DNA of 64,000 nt from NCBI RefSeq assembly GCF_000384815.1, contig NZ_ARQF01000021.1, positions 930,001-994,000 on the forward strand, read 5' to 3'. Every line of letters begins with the position of its first letter. Position 1 is the first letter of the stretch. Under the pieces are notes generated by a model. The model saw only the letters and a program-made list of their open reading frames with translations, was not told where the DNA came from and searched no databases. A program made the translations under genes and the position numbers. This document shows, in pieces, positions 1-8,274 of this stretch. The stretch is from Halodesulfovibrio aestuarii DSM 17919 = ATCC 29578. GTDB taxonomy: Bacteria; Desulfobacterota; Desulfovibrionia; Desulfovibrionales; Desulfovibrionaceae.

Positions 1-705
1 GTTCGGATTATCGTTATGTTTCAACGCCTCGCGGGCTTCTTCAATGGCTCCGGCTTCAATCATGAGATCGATACGTTTGCCAAGCAGCGGAGTCAGCTCA
101 TCGAGTGTTACATCAATGCCAAGACGCACACCGCGAAATGGTGTCGGTGTCATTGGCTGGGCATGCCACCATGAGAAGGTCTTACCGGTGGCTCTATACA
201 CAGCAAGCGCACGACAGATTCGCTGGCTATCGTTGAAGTGAATCTTAGCAGCGTAATCCGGATCAATTTTAGTCAGGTCTTCATGCATAGGCGCAGAGCC
301 GCGCTCTGCCATTTCTGCTTCTGCCACATCCGTATACGACTGGTCGATACGCGGGATCTGTGCCAAGCCTTCCAGCAAGGCTTTTAAGTAGAAGCCGGTT
401 CCACCAACAAGCAAAGGCAACAAGCCTTCCTCGCGAGTTTGATGGATTGCCGCTGTTGCCATATCCATAAATTTGCCCACATCTATTTTGTCTTCAGTTT
501 TCAAAAAACCATAGAGCTTATGCGGACACACCTGCTGTTCTTCTGCTGTCGGCTGCGCGGTGATTATAGGAAAATCACGAAACACTTGACGGGAGTCCAG
601 ATTAATCACACCACCGTTAAAAGTGCGACACAGGTTGAAAGACGCAGCAGTCTTACCCGCTCCGGTAGGGCCGACCAGACAGACAATAGGAATTTTTTTA
701 GACAT
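1..705 (-). CDS. miaA: tRNA dimethylallyltransferase MiaA (3' end cut by window)
   Basis: Transfers a dimethylallyl group from DMAPP to N6 of A37 in tRNAs that read codons beginning with U. The reverse strand from an ATG at 705 reads MSKKIPIVCLVGPTGAGKT, with the family's P-loop GPTGAGKT near residues 11-18. It then shows INLDSRQVFRD and the tRNA/DMAPP-contact stretch LLVGGTGFYLKALLEGL. About 235 codons are visible and the C-terminal quarter lies outside the window. The gene is last in the order rsmD-coaD-miaA, starting 5 bases after the coaD stop, so it is probably co-transcribed. The identity is clear from the conserved N-terminal motifs. Confidence 0.95.
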   Translation of the reverse strand, partial: MSKKIPIVCLVGPTGAGKTAASFNLCRTFNGGVINLDSRQVFRDFPIITAQPTAEEQQVCPHKLYGFLKTEDKIDVGKFMDMATAAIHQTREEGLLPLLVGGTGFYLKALLEGLAQIPRIDQSYTDVAEAEMAERGSAPMHEDLTKIDPDYAAKIHFNDSQRICRALAVYRATGKTFSWWHAQPMTPTPFRGVRLGIDVTLDELTPLLGKRIDLMIEAGAIEEAREALKHNDNPN

Positions 706-710
706 ATATT

Positions 711-1220
711 TTAGTTCAGCGGGTACGGATACCCGTATTTTTCGCGAAGCTTACGGTAGACGTTATCCGGAACAAGCCCTTTGATATCACCACCCAGTTT
801 GCCTGCCGCTTTAATGATGGTCGAACTGATATACAGCCATTGGTAATCCGTCATTAAAAAGACAGTCTGAATATGCTTTTTAAGCTTACGGTTCATCAAT
901 GCAAGCTGGAACTCGTATTCAAAGTCAGAGACTGCTCGTAACCCACGCAAAATCACATGCGCACCACGACGTTCCGCATATTCCACAAGTAGACCGGAAA
1001 AAGGCTCTACAGTTACCTGCGGGACATCCTTGAAGACTTCTTCTGCCATTGCCACGCGCTCTGTAATTGAAAACAGCGGCGACTTCGGGGTGTCGTTGGC
1101 CACCGCAACAATCACACGATCAAAAATTTCGCAGCCGCGTTTAATAAGACTCACATGCCCCATTGTCATAGGGTCAAATGTGCCGGGATAAACGGCTACT
1201 CGCTCTCCTCTGTTGTCCAT
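711..1220 (-). CDS. coaD: Phosphopantetheine adenylyltransferase
   Basis: Cytoplasmic CoA-pathway enzyme that adenylates 4'-phosphopantetheine to dephospho-CoA. The 169-residue protein has the family length. It carries the nucleotidyltransferase TxxH-type motif in YPGTFDPMTMGH (residues 11-22), the middle signature LRGLRAVSDFEYE, and the C-terminal ISSTxxK motif as ISSTIIKAAG. The ATG at 1220 lies inside the end of rsmD with a 25-base overlap, which suggests translational coupling. The rsmD-coaD pairing is common in bacteria. Confidence 0.97.
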   Translation of the reverse strand: MDNRGERVAVYPGTFDPMTMGHVSLIKRGCEIFDRVIVAVANDTPKSPLFSITERVAMAEEVFKDVPQVTVEPFSGLLVEYAERRGAHVILRGLRAVSDFEYEFQLALMNRKLKKHIQTVFLMTDYQWLYISSTIIKAAGKLGGDIKGLVPDNVYRKLREKYGYPYPLN

Positions 1221-1768
1221 AGCAGAATCCTTGTCTGGCCATACGCTCTGTTGGCAATGAGTTCGAGATCAGAATGGTCAGCTTCAGGCGGTAAGGCGAG
1301 TTTAGATTCAACCTCAGCACAAATAATGCCGCCTTCTGCAAGCCAACCATTTTTAAGCACCGCTTTCATGGCAGGGGTTAAAAAGTTTTTTCCATAGGGC
1401 GGATCAATAAAAATTACATCAAACGGCTCTGCTGCACGGCGTGAGATAATTTTAAACAAATCTTCTGCCATCACACTGTAACGCTTAGATGAAATACCAA
1501 TCTTCTGCGCGTTTTCAGTAATCAACTTAGCAGCTGTTTTGTTCATTTCAACCAACCATGCTTCTTCTGCGCCACGGCTCAATGCTTCAAACGCTAAAGA
1601 ACCGCTGCCGGCAAATAAGTCCAGAATACGACATTCAGGCCAGTACACTCCGCGTGCTTCAAGCATAGAAAATATTGCCTGACGCACTTTTGAAGTTGCT
1701 GGACGGTATCCCGGAGCACTTGTGGTTTTGAGTACTCGACCTCGGTACTCACCTGCGATAATGCGCAT
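1196..1768 (-). CDS. rsmD: 16S rRNA (guanine(966)-N2)-methyltransferase RsmD
   Basis: Methylates G966 of 16S rRNA during 30S assembly. The protein has 190 residues and opens with the near-invariant MRIIAGEYRGR. It then shows the RPATSKVRQAIFSML stretch, the SAM-binding DLFAGSGSLAFEALSRGA (about 50-67) and the N6/N2-methyltransferase motif DPPY at about 122-125. It is the first gene of the minus-strand rsmD-coaD-miaA unit and diverges from the LOG gene across a 194-base spacer that must hold both promoters. Confidence 0.95.
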   Translation of the reverse strand: MRIIAGEYRGRVLKTTSAPGYRPATSKVRQAIFSMLEARGVYWPECRILDLFAGSGSLAFEALSRGAEEAWLVEMNKTAAKLITENAQKIGISSKRYSVMAEDLFKIISRRAAEPFDVIFIDPPYGKNFLTPAMKAVLKNGWLAEGGIICAEVESKLALPPEADHSDLELIANRAYGQTRILLWTTEESE

Positions 1769-1962
1769 AACTATATAATATCCTTACAATACCCTAAATT
1801 TTAAGCAGAAGGGTATATTTACTTTATCTTTCTTGCCATACTATAAACAACAAATACGAACCGATACAGAACCGGTTGCGCGTATTCACATAGACTACAC
1901 GTTGCGAAAACAATTTCCAAGTCTGACGAATAGACATTCCCCAGACCTACTACGGAGCTACA

Positions 1963-2622
1963 ATGAGCACAGCAAAACAATATGTAATTGATTCTCTATC
2001 TACGCAAGAGTCATGGCGACTTTTTCGCATCATGTCTGAGATTGTGGACGGAATCGAAAACTTAAACGACATACCAGCCAGCGTGTCTATCTTCGGATCT
2101 GCACGTACCCCGTCAGATCACCCTATGTATCAGGAAGCCGAAGAAATTGCACGACTCCTTTGCGAAGCGGGTTTCGGTGTCATCACCGGCGGCGGGCCCG
2201 GCATTATGGAAGCAGGTAACAAAGGCGCGCAAGAAGCGGGCGGCACTTCCGTCGGTTTATGCATCCACCTGCCAATGGAGCAGGGTTCCAATCCATTTAT
2301 AGATGTTAAGTGTAATTTCAAGTACTTTTTTGTCCGCAAACTCATGTTTATTAAATATGCCATGGCATACGTTGTAATGCCGGGCGGATTCGGTACTCTG
2401 GATGAACTTTCAGAAGCCTTTGTCCTGCGCCAGACAAACAAAATCAAGCCGTTCCCTATTATTCTGTACAAGAGCACATTTTGGAATGGTCTGTTAGACT
2501 GGACGCGCGAACAGATGGTCTCCGCAGGATATATTGGCGAGGATGAACTGGACGCCATGGTCGTGTTGGATACCCCTGAAGAGGTCGTTCAGTACATCAT
2601 GAGTCATTCACCGAACCTATAA
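1963..2622 (+). CDS. LOG family protein (putative nucleoside 5'-monophosphate phosphoribohydrolase)
   Basis: The 219-residue protein belongs to the LOG (lonely guy)/TIGR00730 family. Characterised members split cytokinin-type or ordinary nucleoside 5'-monophosphates into base and ribose 5-phosphate. The two signatures are present: TGGGPGIMEAGNKGA near residues 75-89 and PGGFGTLDE at 140-148, which carries the catalytic Arg/Glu region. A Shine-Dalgarno GGAG lies 5 bases before the ATG. The gene ends 8 bases before tadA, so the two are probably co-transcribed. The substrate cannot be read from the sequence, and plant-hormone chemistry should not be assumed. It may be a housekeeping nucleotide-salvage enzyme. 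Confidence 0.85.
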   Translation: MSTAKQYVIDSLSTQESWRLFRIMSEIVDGIENLNDIPASVSIFGSARTPSDHPMYQEAEEIARLLCEAGFGVITGGGPGIMEAGNKGAQEAGGTSVGLCIHLPMEQGSNPFIDVKCNFKYFFVRKLMFIKYAMAYVVMPGGFGTLDELSEAFVLRQTNKIKPFPIILYKSTFWNGLLDWTREQMVSAGYIGEDELDAMVVLDTPEEVVQYIMSHSPNL

Positions 2623-2630
2623 GGGAAAAT

Positions 2631-3179
2631 ATGACGACCAGACGTGAACTTGAGCATTGTTACAACGCCCTGACCGCCCTGCCCGAAGGCTGGAACAGTT
2701 GGGACGATTTAATGCGTATAGCGATGGAGGAAGCACGCAAAGCCGAAGCCATTGAGGAAGTACCTGTTGGAGCACTGCTGGTCGCGCCGGACGGAACCAT
2801 TGTTGCCAAGGCATACAATCGAACCATCACCAACAATGATCCCACAGCGCACGCGGAAATTCTGGCCCTACGGAAGGCAGGCGAACAATTACAGAATTAC
2901 CGCACAGAAGATTTAGTACTGGTGGTAACACTTGAGCCCTGCCTCATGTGCAGCGGAGCAATGGTTCATGCGCGCATCAGAGGCGTAGTATACGGCGCAC
3001 CGGATCATAAAACTGGCGCGATAGATTCTCAGCTGAACAGCTTTGAACTACCATTGCACAACCACGCTATCTGGCACACTTCCGGAGTTCTGCTGGAAGA
3101 ATGCAGCAGCATGCTTTCTACCTTCTTCAAAAAACGCAGAAATCAAATAAAAGCCGCCAAGGCAGGCCAAAAAGTATAA
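2631..3179 (+). CDS. tadA: tRNA adenosine(34) deaminase TadA
   Basis: Deaminates A34 to inosine in the anticodon of tRNA-Arg(ACG). The 182-residue protein shows the zinc deaminase motifs: HAE with His74 and catalytic Glu76 in DPTAHAEILALRKAG, and PCxxC with Cys104 and Cys107 in LEPCLMCSGAMVHARI. It has about 25 extra N-terminal residues (through GWNSWDDLMRI) compared with minimal TadA. The start at 2631 has AAGGG five bases upstream. It is followed by the tRNA-Ser gene on the same strand with no terminator between them. Confidence 0.93.
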   Translation: MTTRRELEHCYNALTALPEGWNSWDDLMRIAMEEARKAEAIEEVPVGALLVAPDGTIVAKAYNRTITNNDPTAHAEILALRKAGEQLQNYRTEDLVLVVTLEPCLMCSGAMVHARIRGVVYGAPDHKTGAIDSQLNSFELPLHNHAIWHTSGVLLEECSSMLSTFFKKRRNQIKAAKAGQKV

Positions 3180-3254
3180 AGAATATCGCAATATTCGTAT
3201 TTCTACGGGCAACAACTTGCAATGCTGTATAAAATTGCATAAACAATCCCCAAC

Positions 3255-3349
3255 GGAGAGGTAGCGAAGTCCGGCCGTAACGCACACGACTCGAAATCGT
3301 GCTTAGGCTTAACAGTCTAACGAGGGTTCGAATCCCTCCCTCTCCGCCA
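3255..3349 (+). tRNA. tRNA-Ser (anticodon CGA)
   Basis: The acceptor stem GGAGAGG pairs with CCTCTCC near the 3' end, followed by discriminator G and an encoded CCA at 3347-3349. The anticodon stem CACGA/TCGTG encloses the loop CTCGAAA, giving anticodon CGA (codon UCG). The T arm is GAGGG-TTCGAAT-CCCTC. A long variable arm, as expected for a class II serine tRNA, lies between them. The total length is 95 nt. No repeat of its 3' end was seen downstream, so it is not marking an integrated element in this window. Confidence 0.96.
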
Positions 3350-3365
3350 TATAACACCATGAATA

Positions 3366-3402
3366 AAGGGCTTTATCCGATTGGATGAAGCCCTTGTTTT
3401 TT
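3366..3402 (+). terminator. Terminator of the tRNA-Ser unit
   Basis: AAGGGCTT and ATCC on the left arm pair with GGAT and AAGCCCTT on the right arm around a GATT loop. A GTTTTTTG tract follows, 16 bases after the tRNA CCA. Confidence 0.85.
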
Positions 3403-3696
3403 GTACGCCGTTTACGATGTGTGAATTTTGTGCGATTTTTTGAAAAATGTACTTTTTATTTGAAAGCTTTTTTTCTTATGGATCGTCAAAGTCATTTACG
3501 ATGTCTCTATCCGTTCCAGTTTGTGCAGATATGTTTAGTTCATGCCGAAGCTGCCTAACCCAAAAATCCCCCTATCATAAGGTAGGGGGATTTTCTTTTA
3601 ATTCTATGGCTATTAATTAACCCGTCATTCCATTCCGGCGAAGAGGATGGAATAACGTAGAGATTCATTACATAACCCACTTGAGATGTTGCCTGA
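3403..3696. other. Gene-free stretch with an orphan terminator; candidate small RNA
   Basis: No credible reading frame. AT-rich sequence to about 3480 is followed by an 80-base stretch of mixed composition that runs into a strong hairpin with a T tract (3563-3600). A terminator with no gene in front of it is the usual sign of a small RNA transcribed rightward. No promoter could be fixed with confidence. The final 100 bases hold nothing recognisable. Confidence 0.35.
3563..3600 (+). terminator. Strong hairpin terminator without an upstream gene
   Basis: A 12-base perfect stem, AAAATCCCCCTA/TAGGGGGATTTT, has an 8-base loop and is followed by CTTTTA. The nearest upstream feature, tRNA-Ser, already has its own terminator. 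Because of the A and T flanks it could also stop leftward transcription from the small gene at 3697-3882. Confidence 0.8.
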
Positions 3697-3882
3697 CTAG
3701 ACTGTCATTCTCCGCTCTACCGTGTTGGCGAGTTGAATGAGCTTGTCTGCAATACCAGCCAACGCAAGACTATTTTCTTTTGTCGAAGTGTCTCTACGGA
3801 TCTTTTGCAGCATTGCAGCTGCGTTACGCAACTCATCCATACTTGGAAGCATTCCGGTTGGAGTAGTTTTTGTCTGTTTCAT
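3697..3882 (-). CDS. Small hypothetical protein (61 aa)
   Basis: Unrecognised. The ATG at 3882 (protein MKQTKTTPTGMLPSMDELRN...) is preceded by AAGGGGGG at a 4-base spacing, much better than the in-frame ATG six codons upstream. The product is a soluble, mostly helical, Lys/Arg-rich peptide with an ELRNAAAMLQKIRRD helix and no Cys. Nothing in it points to a function. It lies alone between the orphan terminator and a 445-base spacer. The strong ribosome site supports expression. Confidence 0.55.
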   Translation of the reverse strand: MKQTKTTPTGMLPSMDELRNAAAMLQKIRRDTSTKENSLALAGIADKLIQLANTVERRMTV

Positions 3883-4327
3883 AAAGCCCCCCTTATTCAT
3901 TAGACAACGAATCTTTCCAATAAGATAATCGTACGTTGTATTATATCCCTTAGAGCTAACGCTATTTCTTTACAAACATCCACGTTTAACTCGAAGGAAA
4001 AAACTTCACGACTAATTCCGTCTAAAAACTATCAACATTCAAGCATTATTACAAATAAAGAATAGTACACTCAAAATAAAAGTTCCCACTAGACAGAAAG
4101 TTTATCATTACGCGAAAGATTGAAGCCTGCTTCTATGGCACAGAGTTAAGCCCCCCCTGCTCGGACGGAAAACAGGAATGACTCAAGACGTTGCACATTT
4201 GATTTGAAATTCAACCGGAAGGGATTTTTACTAAATAAAAGCTCCCGACCGTGTAAGGTTTTAAGCTGGAGATCAACGGTCGTCACTCTTCCACGAACCG
4301 AACTTGGAAAGATCAAAGGATACCCCC
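3883..4327. other. Intergenic region before the HD-GYP gene
   Basis: AT-rich, with no reading frame. A 7-base inverted repeat, CGACCGT/ACGGTCG (4246-4252 and 4276-4282), lies about 50 bases before the HD-GYP start. It could be a leader hairpin or a regulator site. I compared the segment with the cyclic-di-GMP riboswitch core by eye and do not see it. Confidence 0.4.
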
Positions 4328-5602
4328 ATGGATAGAATGTCGCTTAGAGAGCTAGCGGTTCCAATTATCAAGGCTATCGATAGCTTTAACTATTTGCTGA
4401 AATCGCATCATAGGCGAACTGCCGTAGCAGCGTACCATATCGCTAACAAAATGGGATTAGGCAATGAGGACATGTTCGAACTTGTTGTTGCGGCCGGGAT
4501 TCATGACATCGGGGCATTATCTATTCAGGAACGAGATATGCTTGTACAAGTGGATGTAGCCAACCCTGCGCCGCATTGCACCATGGGGCACCGCATGTTG
4601 GCGTCCTTCTACCCCTTTAAAAATATAGCACAAATTATTAAACACCATCATATAAGCTATCAAGATTCGCTGCATTTGAACGCTGGAGAAGTGCTGTTCC
4701 AAAGTCATATAATCCATCTTGCAGATAGAGTGGATGTGCTTATCAACCCAGATAGTTTTATTCTTAACCAAAAAAAGCAAGTAGTTGAAACAATCAATGC
4801 AAAGACGGGAATGACCTTTCATCCCAAAGTTGTCGAAGCTTTTAATGAAGTTTCCAAAGCAGATATTTTTTGGATTGAAATCAACAATCTGGATATTGAC
4901 CAACTGTTTCGCAGGCTTGACGTTTCCGTAGATTTTGAGCTGACGATAGACAACATTATTGATTTTGCCTTGACCCTATCCAGAATAATTGATTTCAGAA
5001 GTCGCTTTACCGCCTCGCACTCTTACACTGTTGCGCATTTATCCAGCCTATTTGGAGAGTATTTTGGATTCTCCGAAGAAAAATGTAAAAAACTGTTAGT
5101 TAGTGGCTATCTGCATGATATTGGGAAGATAGGAATTGATCCCGGCTTAATAGAAAAAAAAGAGCCACTTTCTAATGAAGAGTATAACCTTATCAAATTG
5201 CATGCATATTACACTGGACAAATTCTCAAAGAGCTTAGCCTGTCTCCTTGGTTTGGTGAAATTGTGGAATGGGCGGAAAAGCATCATGAGAAGATTGATG
5301 GAATGGGGTATCCATATGCGTTGAAAGAACTCGACATTGATAATGGCTCAAAGATAATCGCTTTTTCAGATGTTATCTCCGCTTTATTGGAAGAGCGTCC
5401 TTATCGAAAGGCTATGCCTATTGATGTGGCATTTAATATAATCCGGGAAAAAATAGCCCCATCAATTTCTTGCTCTATGTTTCAAGTAATCGAGCAGCAT
5501 AAAAAAGAAATAAATAATCTAGTTAAGCAATGCCACAATCATACTTTTGAAGAATATCGGCTAGATAATGAGCTTGGTACAAACTTGTGGGCTCCTAGCT
5601 AA
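4328..5602 (+). CDS. Two-HD-domain protein with C-terminal HD-GYP (cyclic-di-GMP phosphodiesterase type)
   Basis: About 424 residues. The N-terminal half carries a degenerate HD hydrolase domain: HHRRTA near 27-32, HDIG near 59-62 and HHH near 106. The C-terminal half is a full HD-GYP domain: HSYTVAHL, HDIGKIG near 263-269, then HHEKIDGMGYP near 319-329 with the GYP triad intact. Families with these motifs hydrolyse c-di-GMP to pGpG or GMP using a bi- or trinuclear metal site. There is no receiver, PAS or membrane segment, so the N-terminal HD domain is the likely sensor or dimer module. I chose the ATG at 4328 because AAAGGA precedes it by 8 bases. A TTG at 4304 would add 8 residues. The gene is monocistronic. 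Confidence 0.85.
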   Translation: MDRMSLRELAVPIIKAIDSFNYLLKSHHRRTAVAAYHIANKMGLGNEDMFELVVAAGIHDIGALSIQERDMLVQVDVANPAPHCTMGHRMLASFYPFKNIAQIIKHHHISYQDSLHLNAGEVLFQSHIIHLADRVDVLINPDSFILNQKKQVVETINAKTGMTFHPKVVEAFNEVSKADIFWIEINNLDIDQLFRRLDVSVDFELTIDNIIDFALTLSRIIDFRSRFTASHSYTVAHLSSLFGEYFGFSEEKCKKLLVSGYLHDIGKIGIDPGLIEKKEPLSNEEYNLIKLHAYYTGQILKELSLSPWFGEIVEWAEKHHEKIDGMGYPYALKELDIDNGSKIIAFSDVISALLEERPYRKAMPIDVAFNIIREKIAPSISCSMFQVIEQHKKEINNLVKQCHNHTFEEYRLDNELGTNLWAPS

Positions 5603-5911
5603 GCCTATGAGTAATGGCTGACTTTCCCCTGCTTTTTTTGAGTATCACAATAAACAACAATACCTTATGGTATAACTTGAACTCTGCGTCGTTGTTGTGA
5701 CTCCACAAACGCTTCGTTTTCCATTGTGAGATATTTTCTGCAATTTATGTACGCTACATATTCGCATCCCCCTCCACACTTAGTGTTTCTACATTGAGCG
5801 CCCTTAGTTTATCCGTCTATTTATATAGAAGGATTTCTTTTTATCTCCCTTACTGGTAACTTTTAGTAATCTACCCATTAATTGCATTTAAACCAGTTAG
5901 GAGAAGTCATT
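5603..5911. other. Intergenic region
   Basis: No gene seen. A short palindrome ATACC-TTAT-GGTAT lies near 5670. Nothing else stands out. Confidence 0.3.
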
Positions 5912-6115
5912 ATGCCAAGTACCGATTCTGAATCCATTCGACTCTGCATGAAAAATCTTAGTCTGGAATTTAAGCTAGCTTACTATCTGACTCTTTCAGA
6001 AGCTAAAGCAGGTACTCCAGCCAGCAACACTGACCCTGATTATATCAGTCTTGCGTTTGAGAAAAATTATGAAAAGATTAAGGAACTTATAAAAAGAGAT
6101 CGTAAAACAGATTAA
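5912..6115 (+). CDS. Small hypothetical protein (67 aa)
   Basis: Unrecognised small protein beginning MPSTDSESIRLCMKN. The start is fixed by TAGGAGAAG with about 7 bases to the ATG at 5912. A TTG ten codons earlier is open but lacks a ribosome site. The sequence is amphipathic and helical (LEFKLAYYLTLSEAKAG) and ends in a basic tail, KELIKRDRKTD. It has no Cys or membrane segment. A strong hairpin follows 29 bases after the stop. Confidence 0.55.
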   Translation: MPSTDSESIRLCMKNLSLEFKLAYYLTLSEAKAGTPASNTDPDYISLAFEKNYEKIKELIKRDRKTD

Positions 6116-6144
6116 CAGGTTACTAAAGACAGCCGAACAAACTT

Positions 6145-6176
6145 CGTCCTCAGAAACACCACACTTTCTGAGGACG
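6145..6176. terminator. 12-bp perfect hairpin without T tract
   Basis: CGTCCTCAGAAA/TTTCTGAGGACG with an 8-base loop. The stem is perfect, but TTCGCGATCC follows rather than a run of T, so it is either a Rho-assisted or RNA-stabilising 3' hairpin of the preceding small gene, or a structural element. Confidence 0.5.
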
Positions 6177-6552
6177 TTCGCGATCCTTCGTACCAAAGGG
6201 CTGCGGTGAATTGTACATTCTGGCCTGTAGTCAATTGCTATAACACCCTAACTACAAATGTTAAGTTACGTTAAGTTTCTCTAAAAACTTGACGAAATAA
6301 GTAAAGACTTATTAAAGACTGCAAGCCCTAATTGGTAGGGTTTATACCCAGAATGAGGGAGAAGGAATTAAGAGACTTTTTCTACGCCGAAAAACTCTTG
6401 TTTCCCCTCCCTATTACTCATACTCCACGACCATTTCACGACCTACATAGTATTGTGAAGAGAAACACTGCCCGCCAAGCTACTCCAGAGCAACACAGTA
6501 CTTACCGCCCCCTTTTGTGCCCATCGCTTTATGCCTGTAAAAAATTATGCTC
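6177..6552. other. Intergenic region
   Basis: No gene supported. A rightward frame at 6332 runs into the antisense of tag and has no ribosome site. A weak AGCCCT/AGGGTT hairpin lies near 6325-6342. Confidence 0.3.
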
Positions 6553-7125
6553 TCAATCTTGCGAGCCTGTTACTTCAGAATATCTAAAGCACGAGATGAC
6601 GTGGTCATTTACCATCCCTACGGCTTGCATATATGCATAGCAAATGGTTGGGCCAACAAATTTAAATCCTTTTTTCTTCAAACTCTTACTCATTGCGTCC
6701 GACTCGGGTGAACTGGCAGGAATGTCGGATAGTGTTTCCCACTTATTGATGATCGGCTTGCCACCCACAAAAGACCAAATATAATGATCAAAGCTCCCGT
6801 ATTTTTTTTGAATCTCTAGAAAGCATTTTGCATTTACGACCGTTGCGTTAATTTTGAGCTTATGCCGGACAATTCCCGAATTTGTTAGTAATTGTTCTAT
6901 TTTTGTATCTGAATATTGTACAATTTTCTCAGCATTAAAATTATCAAATGCTTCCCGATAGGCTTCCCGCTTTTTAAGAATCGTTGTCCAACTTAAACCG
7001 GCCTGTGCTCCTTCGAGGATTAGCATTTCAAAAAGAAGGCGGTCGTCATGAACAGGAACGCCCCATTCCTCGTCATGATACTTCATGTCTAACGAACCTA
7101 TATTCGCCCATTCACATCGATTCAT
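6553..7125 (-). CDS. tag: DNA-3-methyladenine glycosylase I
   Basis: Base-excision repair enzyme that removes 3-methyladenine from alkylated DNA. The 190-residue protein matches the Tag family closely. The zinc ligands fall exactly where the E. coli enzyme has them: Cys4, His17, His175 and Cys179. Glu38, the residue that recognises the base, is in the EGAQAGLSW motif. Other family blocks are RCEWAN, YHDEEWGVP and YIWSFVGGKP. The gene is monocistronic, with AAGGGAG upstream of the ATG at 7125. Confidence 0.96.
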   Translation of the reverse strand: MNRCEWANIGSLDMKYHDEEWGVPVHDDRLLFEMLILEGAQAGLSWTTILKKREAYREAFDNFNAEKIVQYSDTKIEQLLTNSGIVRHKLKINATVVNAKCFLEIQKKYGSFDHYIWSFVGGKPIINKWETLSDIPASSPESDAMSKSLKKKGFKFVGPTICYAYMQAVGMVNDHVISCFRYSEVTGSQD

Positions 7126-7232
7126 AATATGTGCTCCCTTAATATGACCCCATGCTCCACAATACGTTCCTGCTACCCATTACAAAACAAATAAAATTTG
7201 TACATAGCCGATTCTACAACATAGAGAAATGC

Positions 7233-7278
7233 ACAAAAAACTCCCCCAAACCTATCGAAGGATCGGGGGAGTTTTTTT
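7233..7278. terminator. Bidirectional hairpin terminator
   Basis: AAAAAACTCCCCC pairs with GGGGGAGTTTTTTT across an imperfect inner stem. The A and T flanks let it work for the minus-strand gene at 7308-7760 and for rightward transcription. Confidence 0.8.
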
Positions 7279-7307
7279 ATTCTGCCAAACTAGCAAACAA
7301 CTTTTTT

Positions 7308-7760
7308 CTATGCTGACTCACACGCATCAAGAATTTCTTCTATTCTTTCAGCGACTAAAGCTATTACCTCTTCAGGATCAACTTCATACTCATCAGATTC
7401 TGCTTCTACAGCAGCCTTAAGAATCGCCTTTGCTACTTCCTCAGGTTTTTTCCCGGCCTCCAATGCTTCGCTTTTTGCTCTATCTTTGGCCAGTTCAACT
7501 GCATCTTCCCTTTCAACCTCAATTTCTTCCTCAATAATCGTCTCTTCATAAGCTTGGATTATAAAAGATAAAACAGTTTCAGCAACCCGGCTGGTAGTTA
7601 CGAGCCAATCATCTATCTTAACTGCATAGGATACATTATTTTCTTCAGGTAAAATGCTGATTGAATGTTCCTCAAACGAACCTTCAAGCGCTCGCCCTGA
7701 ACGCATAAAACAGTCCATTCTCTCAATCCATTCATTATGACTAGGAGCATAATCAAACAT
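7308..7760 (-). CDS. Hypothetical acidic protein (150 aa)
   Basis: Unrecognised. The start at 7760 (MFDYAPSHNEWIERM...) is chosen because AAAGGAT sits 6 bases upstream. A longer frame adds 29 residues with no ribosome site. The N-terminal 65 residues look folded and contain aromatic residues (YAVKIDDWLVTTSRVAETV). The C-terminal half is a long Glu/Ala/Lys-rich helix (EEEIEVEREDAVELAKDRAK) with strong negative charge, likely a coiled coil. There is no signal peptide. Function unknown. Confidence 0.6.
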   Translation of the reverse strand: MFDYAPSHNEWIERMDCFMRSGRALEGSFEEHSISILPEENNVSYAVKIDDWLVTTSRVAETVLSFIIQAYEETIIEEEIEVEREDAVELAKDRAKSEALEAGKKPEEVAKAILKAAVEAESDEYEVDPEEVIALVAERIEEILDACESA

Positions 7761-7847
7761 TGCTTTATCCTTTGTAATTAGTTGATGAATGCTCGCCTTC
7801 GCTAAGGACGAGAACCACCTACCATGTATAAAAAAGCATAACAACAA

Positions 7848-8274
7848 CGAATAAATAGTTCGACATTTAAACTACAAATAGTTGTATTGAGATAGCTGAG
7901 TCAAAAGCAAACAGTGTTTACTATATTTTTAACAGTTTTTTTCAATTCAATATTAATTATCTAGCCACCTTCTCCGATAGTTCTTTATAGAGAGACTAAT
8001 AACAATGTATCTAAGCTGAGAAGAGTCTCAGCTTAGTCCATACAACAGACAGGAAACATAAGCTTACCCTAACATTATCCTCGGGTACTGTGTAACACAT
8101 ATTCTCCCTTCGCTTTTGATACAGTTTACGTATTTTTTAATTATAAAACCGTATTCCATTACCTGCTTAATCCTAATGGGATAAAAATCTCATGCAACAA
8201 AGTGAAATTTTTTTGCACTTCAGATTCCACAACTAGGGGCCTGTATTTAACCATTAAGGAAAGGGGGTACGTAG
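7848..8274. other. Intergenic region before the chemoreceptor
   Basis: AT-rich, with no reading frame. It holds the 11-bp hairpin at 8011-8036 listed separately. The promoter of the chemoreceptor gene must lie here, but no confident sigma-70 or sigma-28 boxes were picked. Confidence 0.35.
8011..8036. repeat. 11-bp perfect inverted repeat
   Basis: CTAAGCTGAGA/TCTCAGCTTAG separated by AGAG. There is no T tract on either side. It could be an operator or a leader hairpin in front of the chemoreceptor gene. Confidence 0.55.

Noticed and set aside
3255-3349. tRNA-Ser as an integration site
   Set aside because: No integrase gene and no repeat of the tRNA 3' end downstream in the window.
3127-3360. 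77-codon minus-strand frame across the tRNA-Ser gene containing GEGGIRTLV
   Set aside because: This is the usual false protein produced by reading a tRNA gene backwards.
4083-4327. Possible cyclic-di-GMP riboswitch before the HD-GYP gene
   Set aside because: The conserved core of either riboswitch class could not be found. Only a 7-bp inverted repeat is present.
6332-6640. 102-codon plus-strand frame
   Set aside because: No ribosome site, non-ATG start, and it runs into the antisense of tag.
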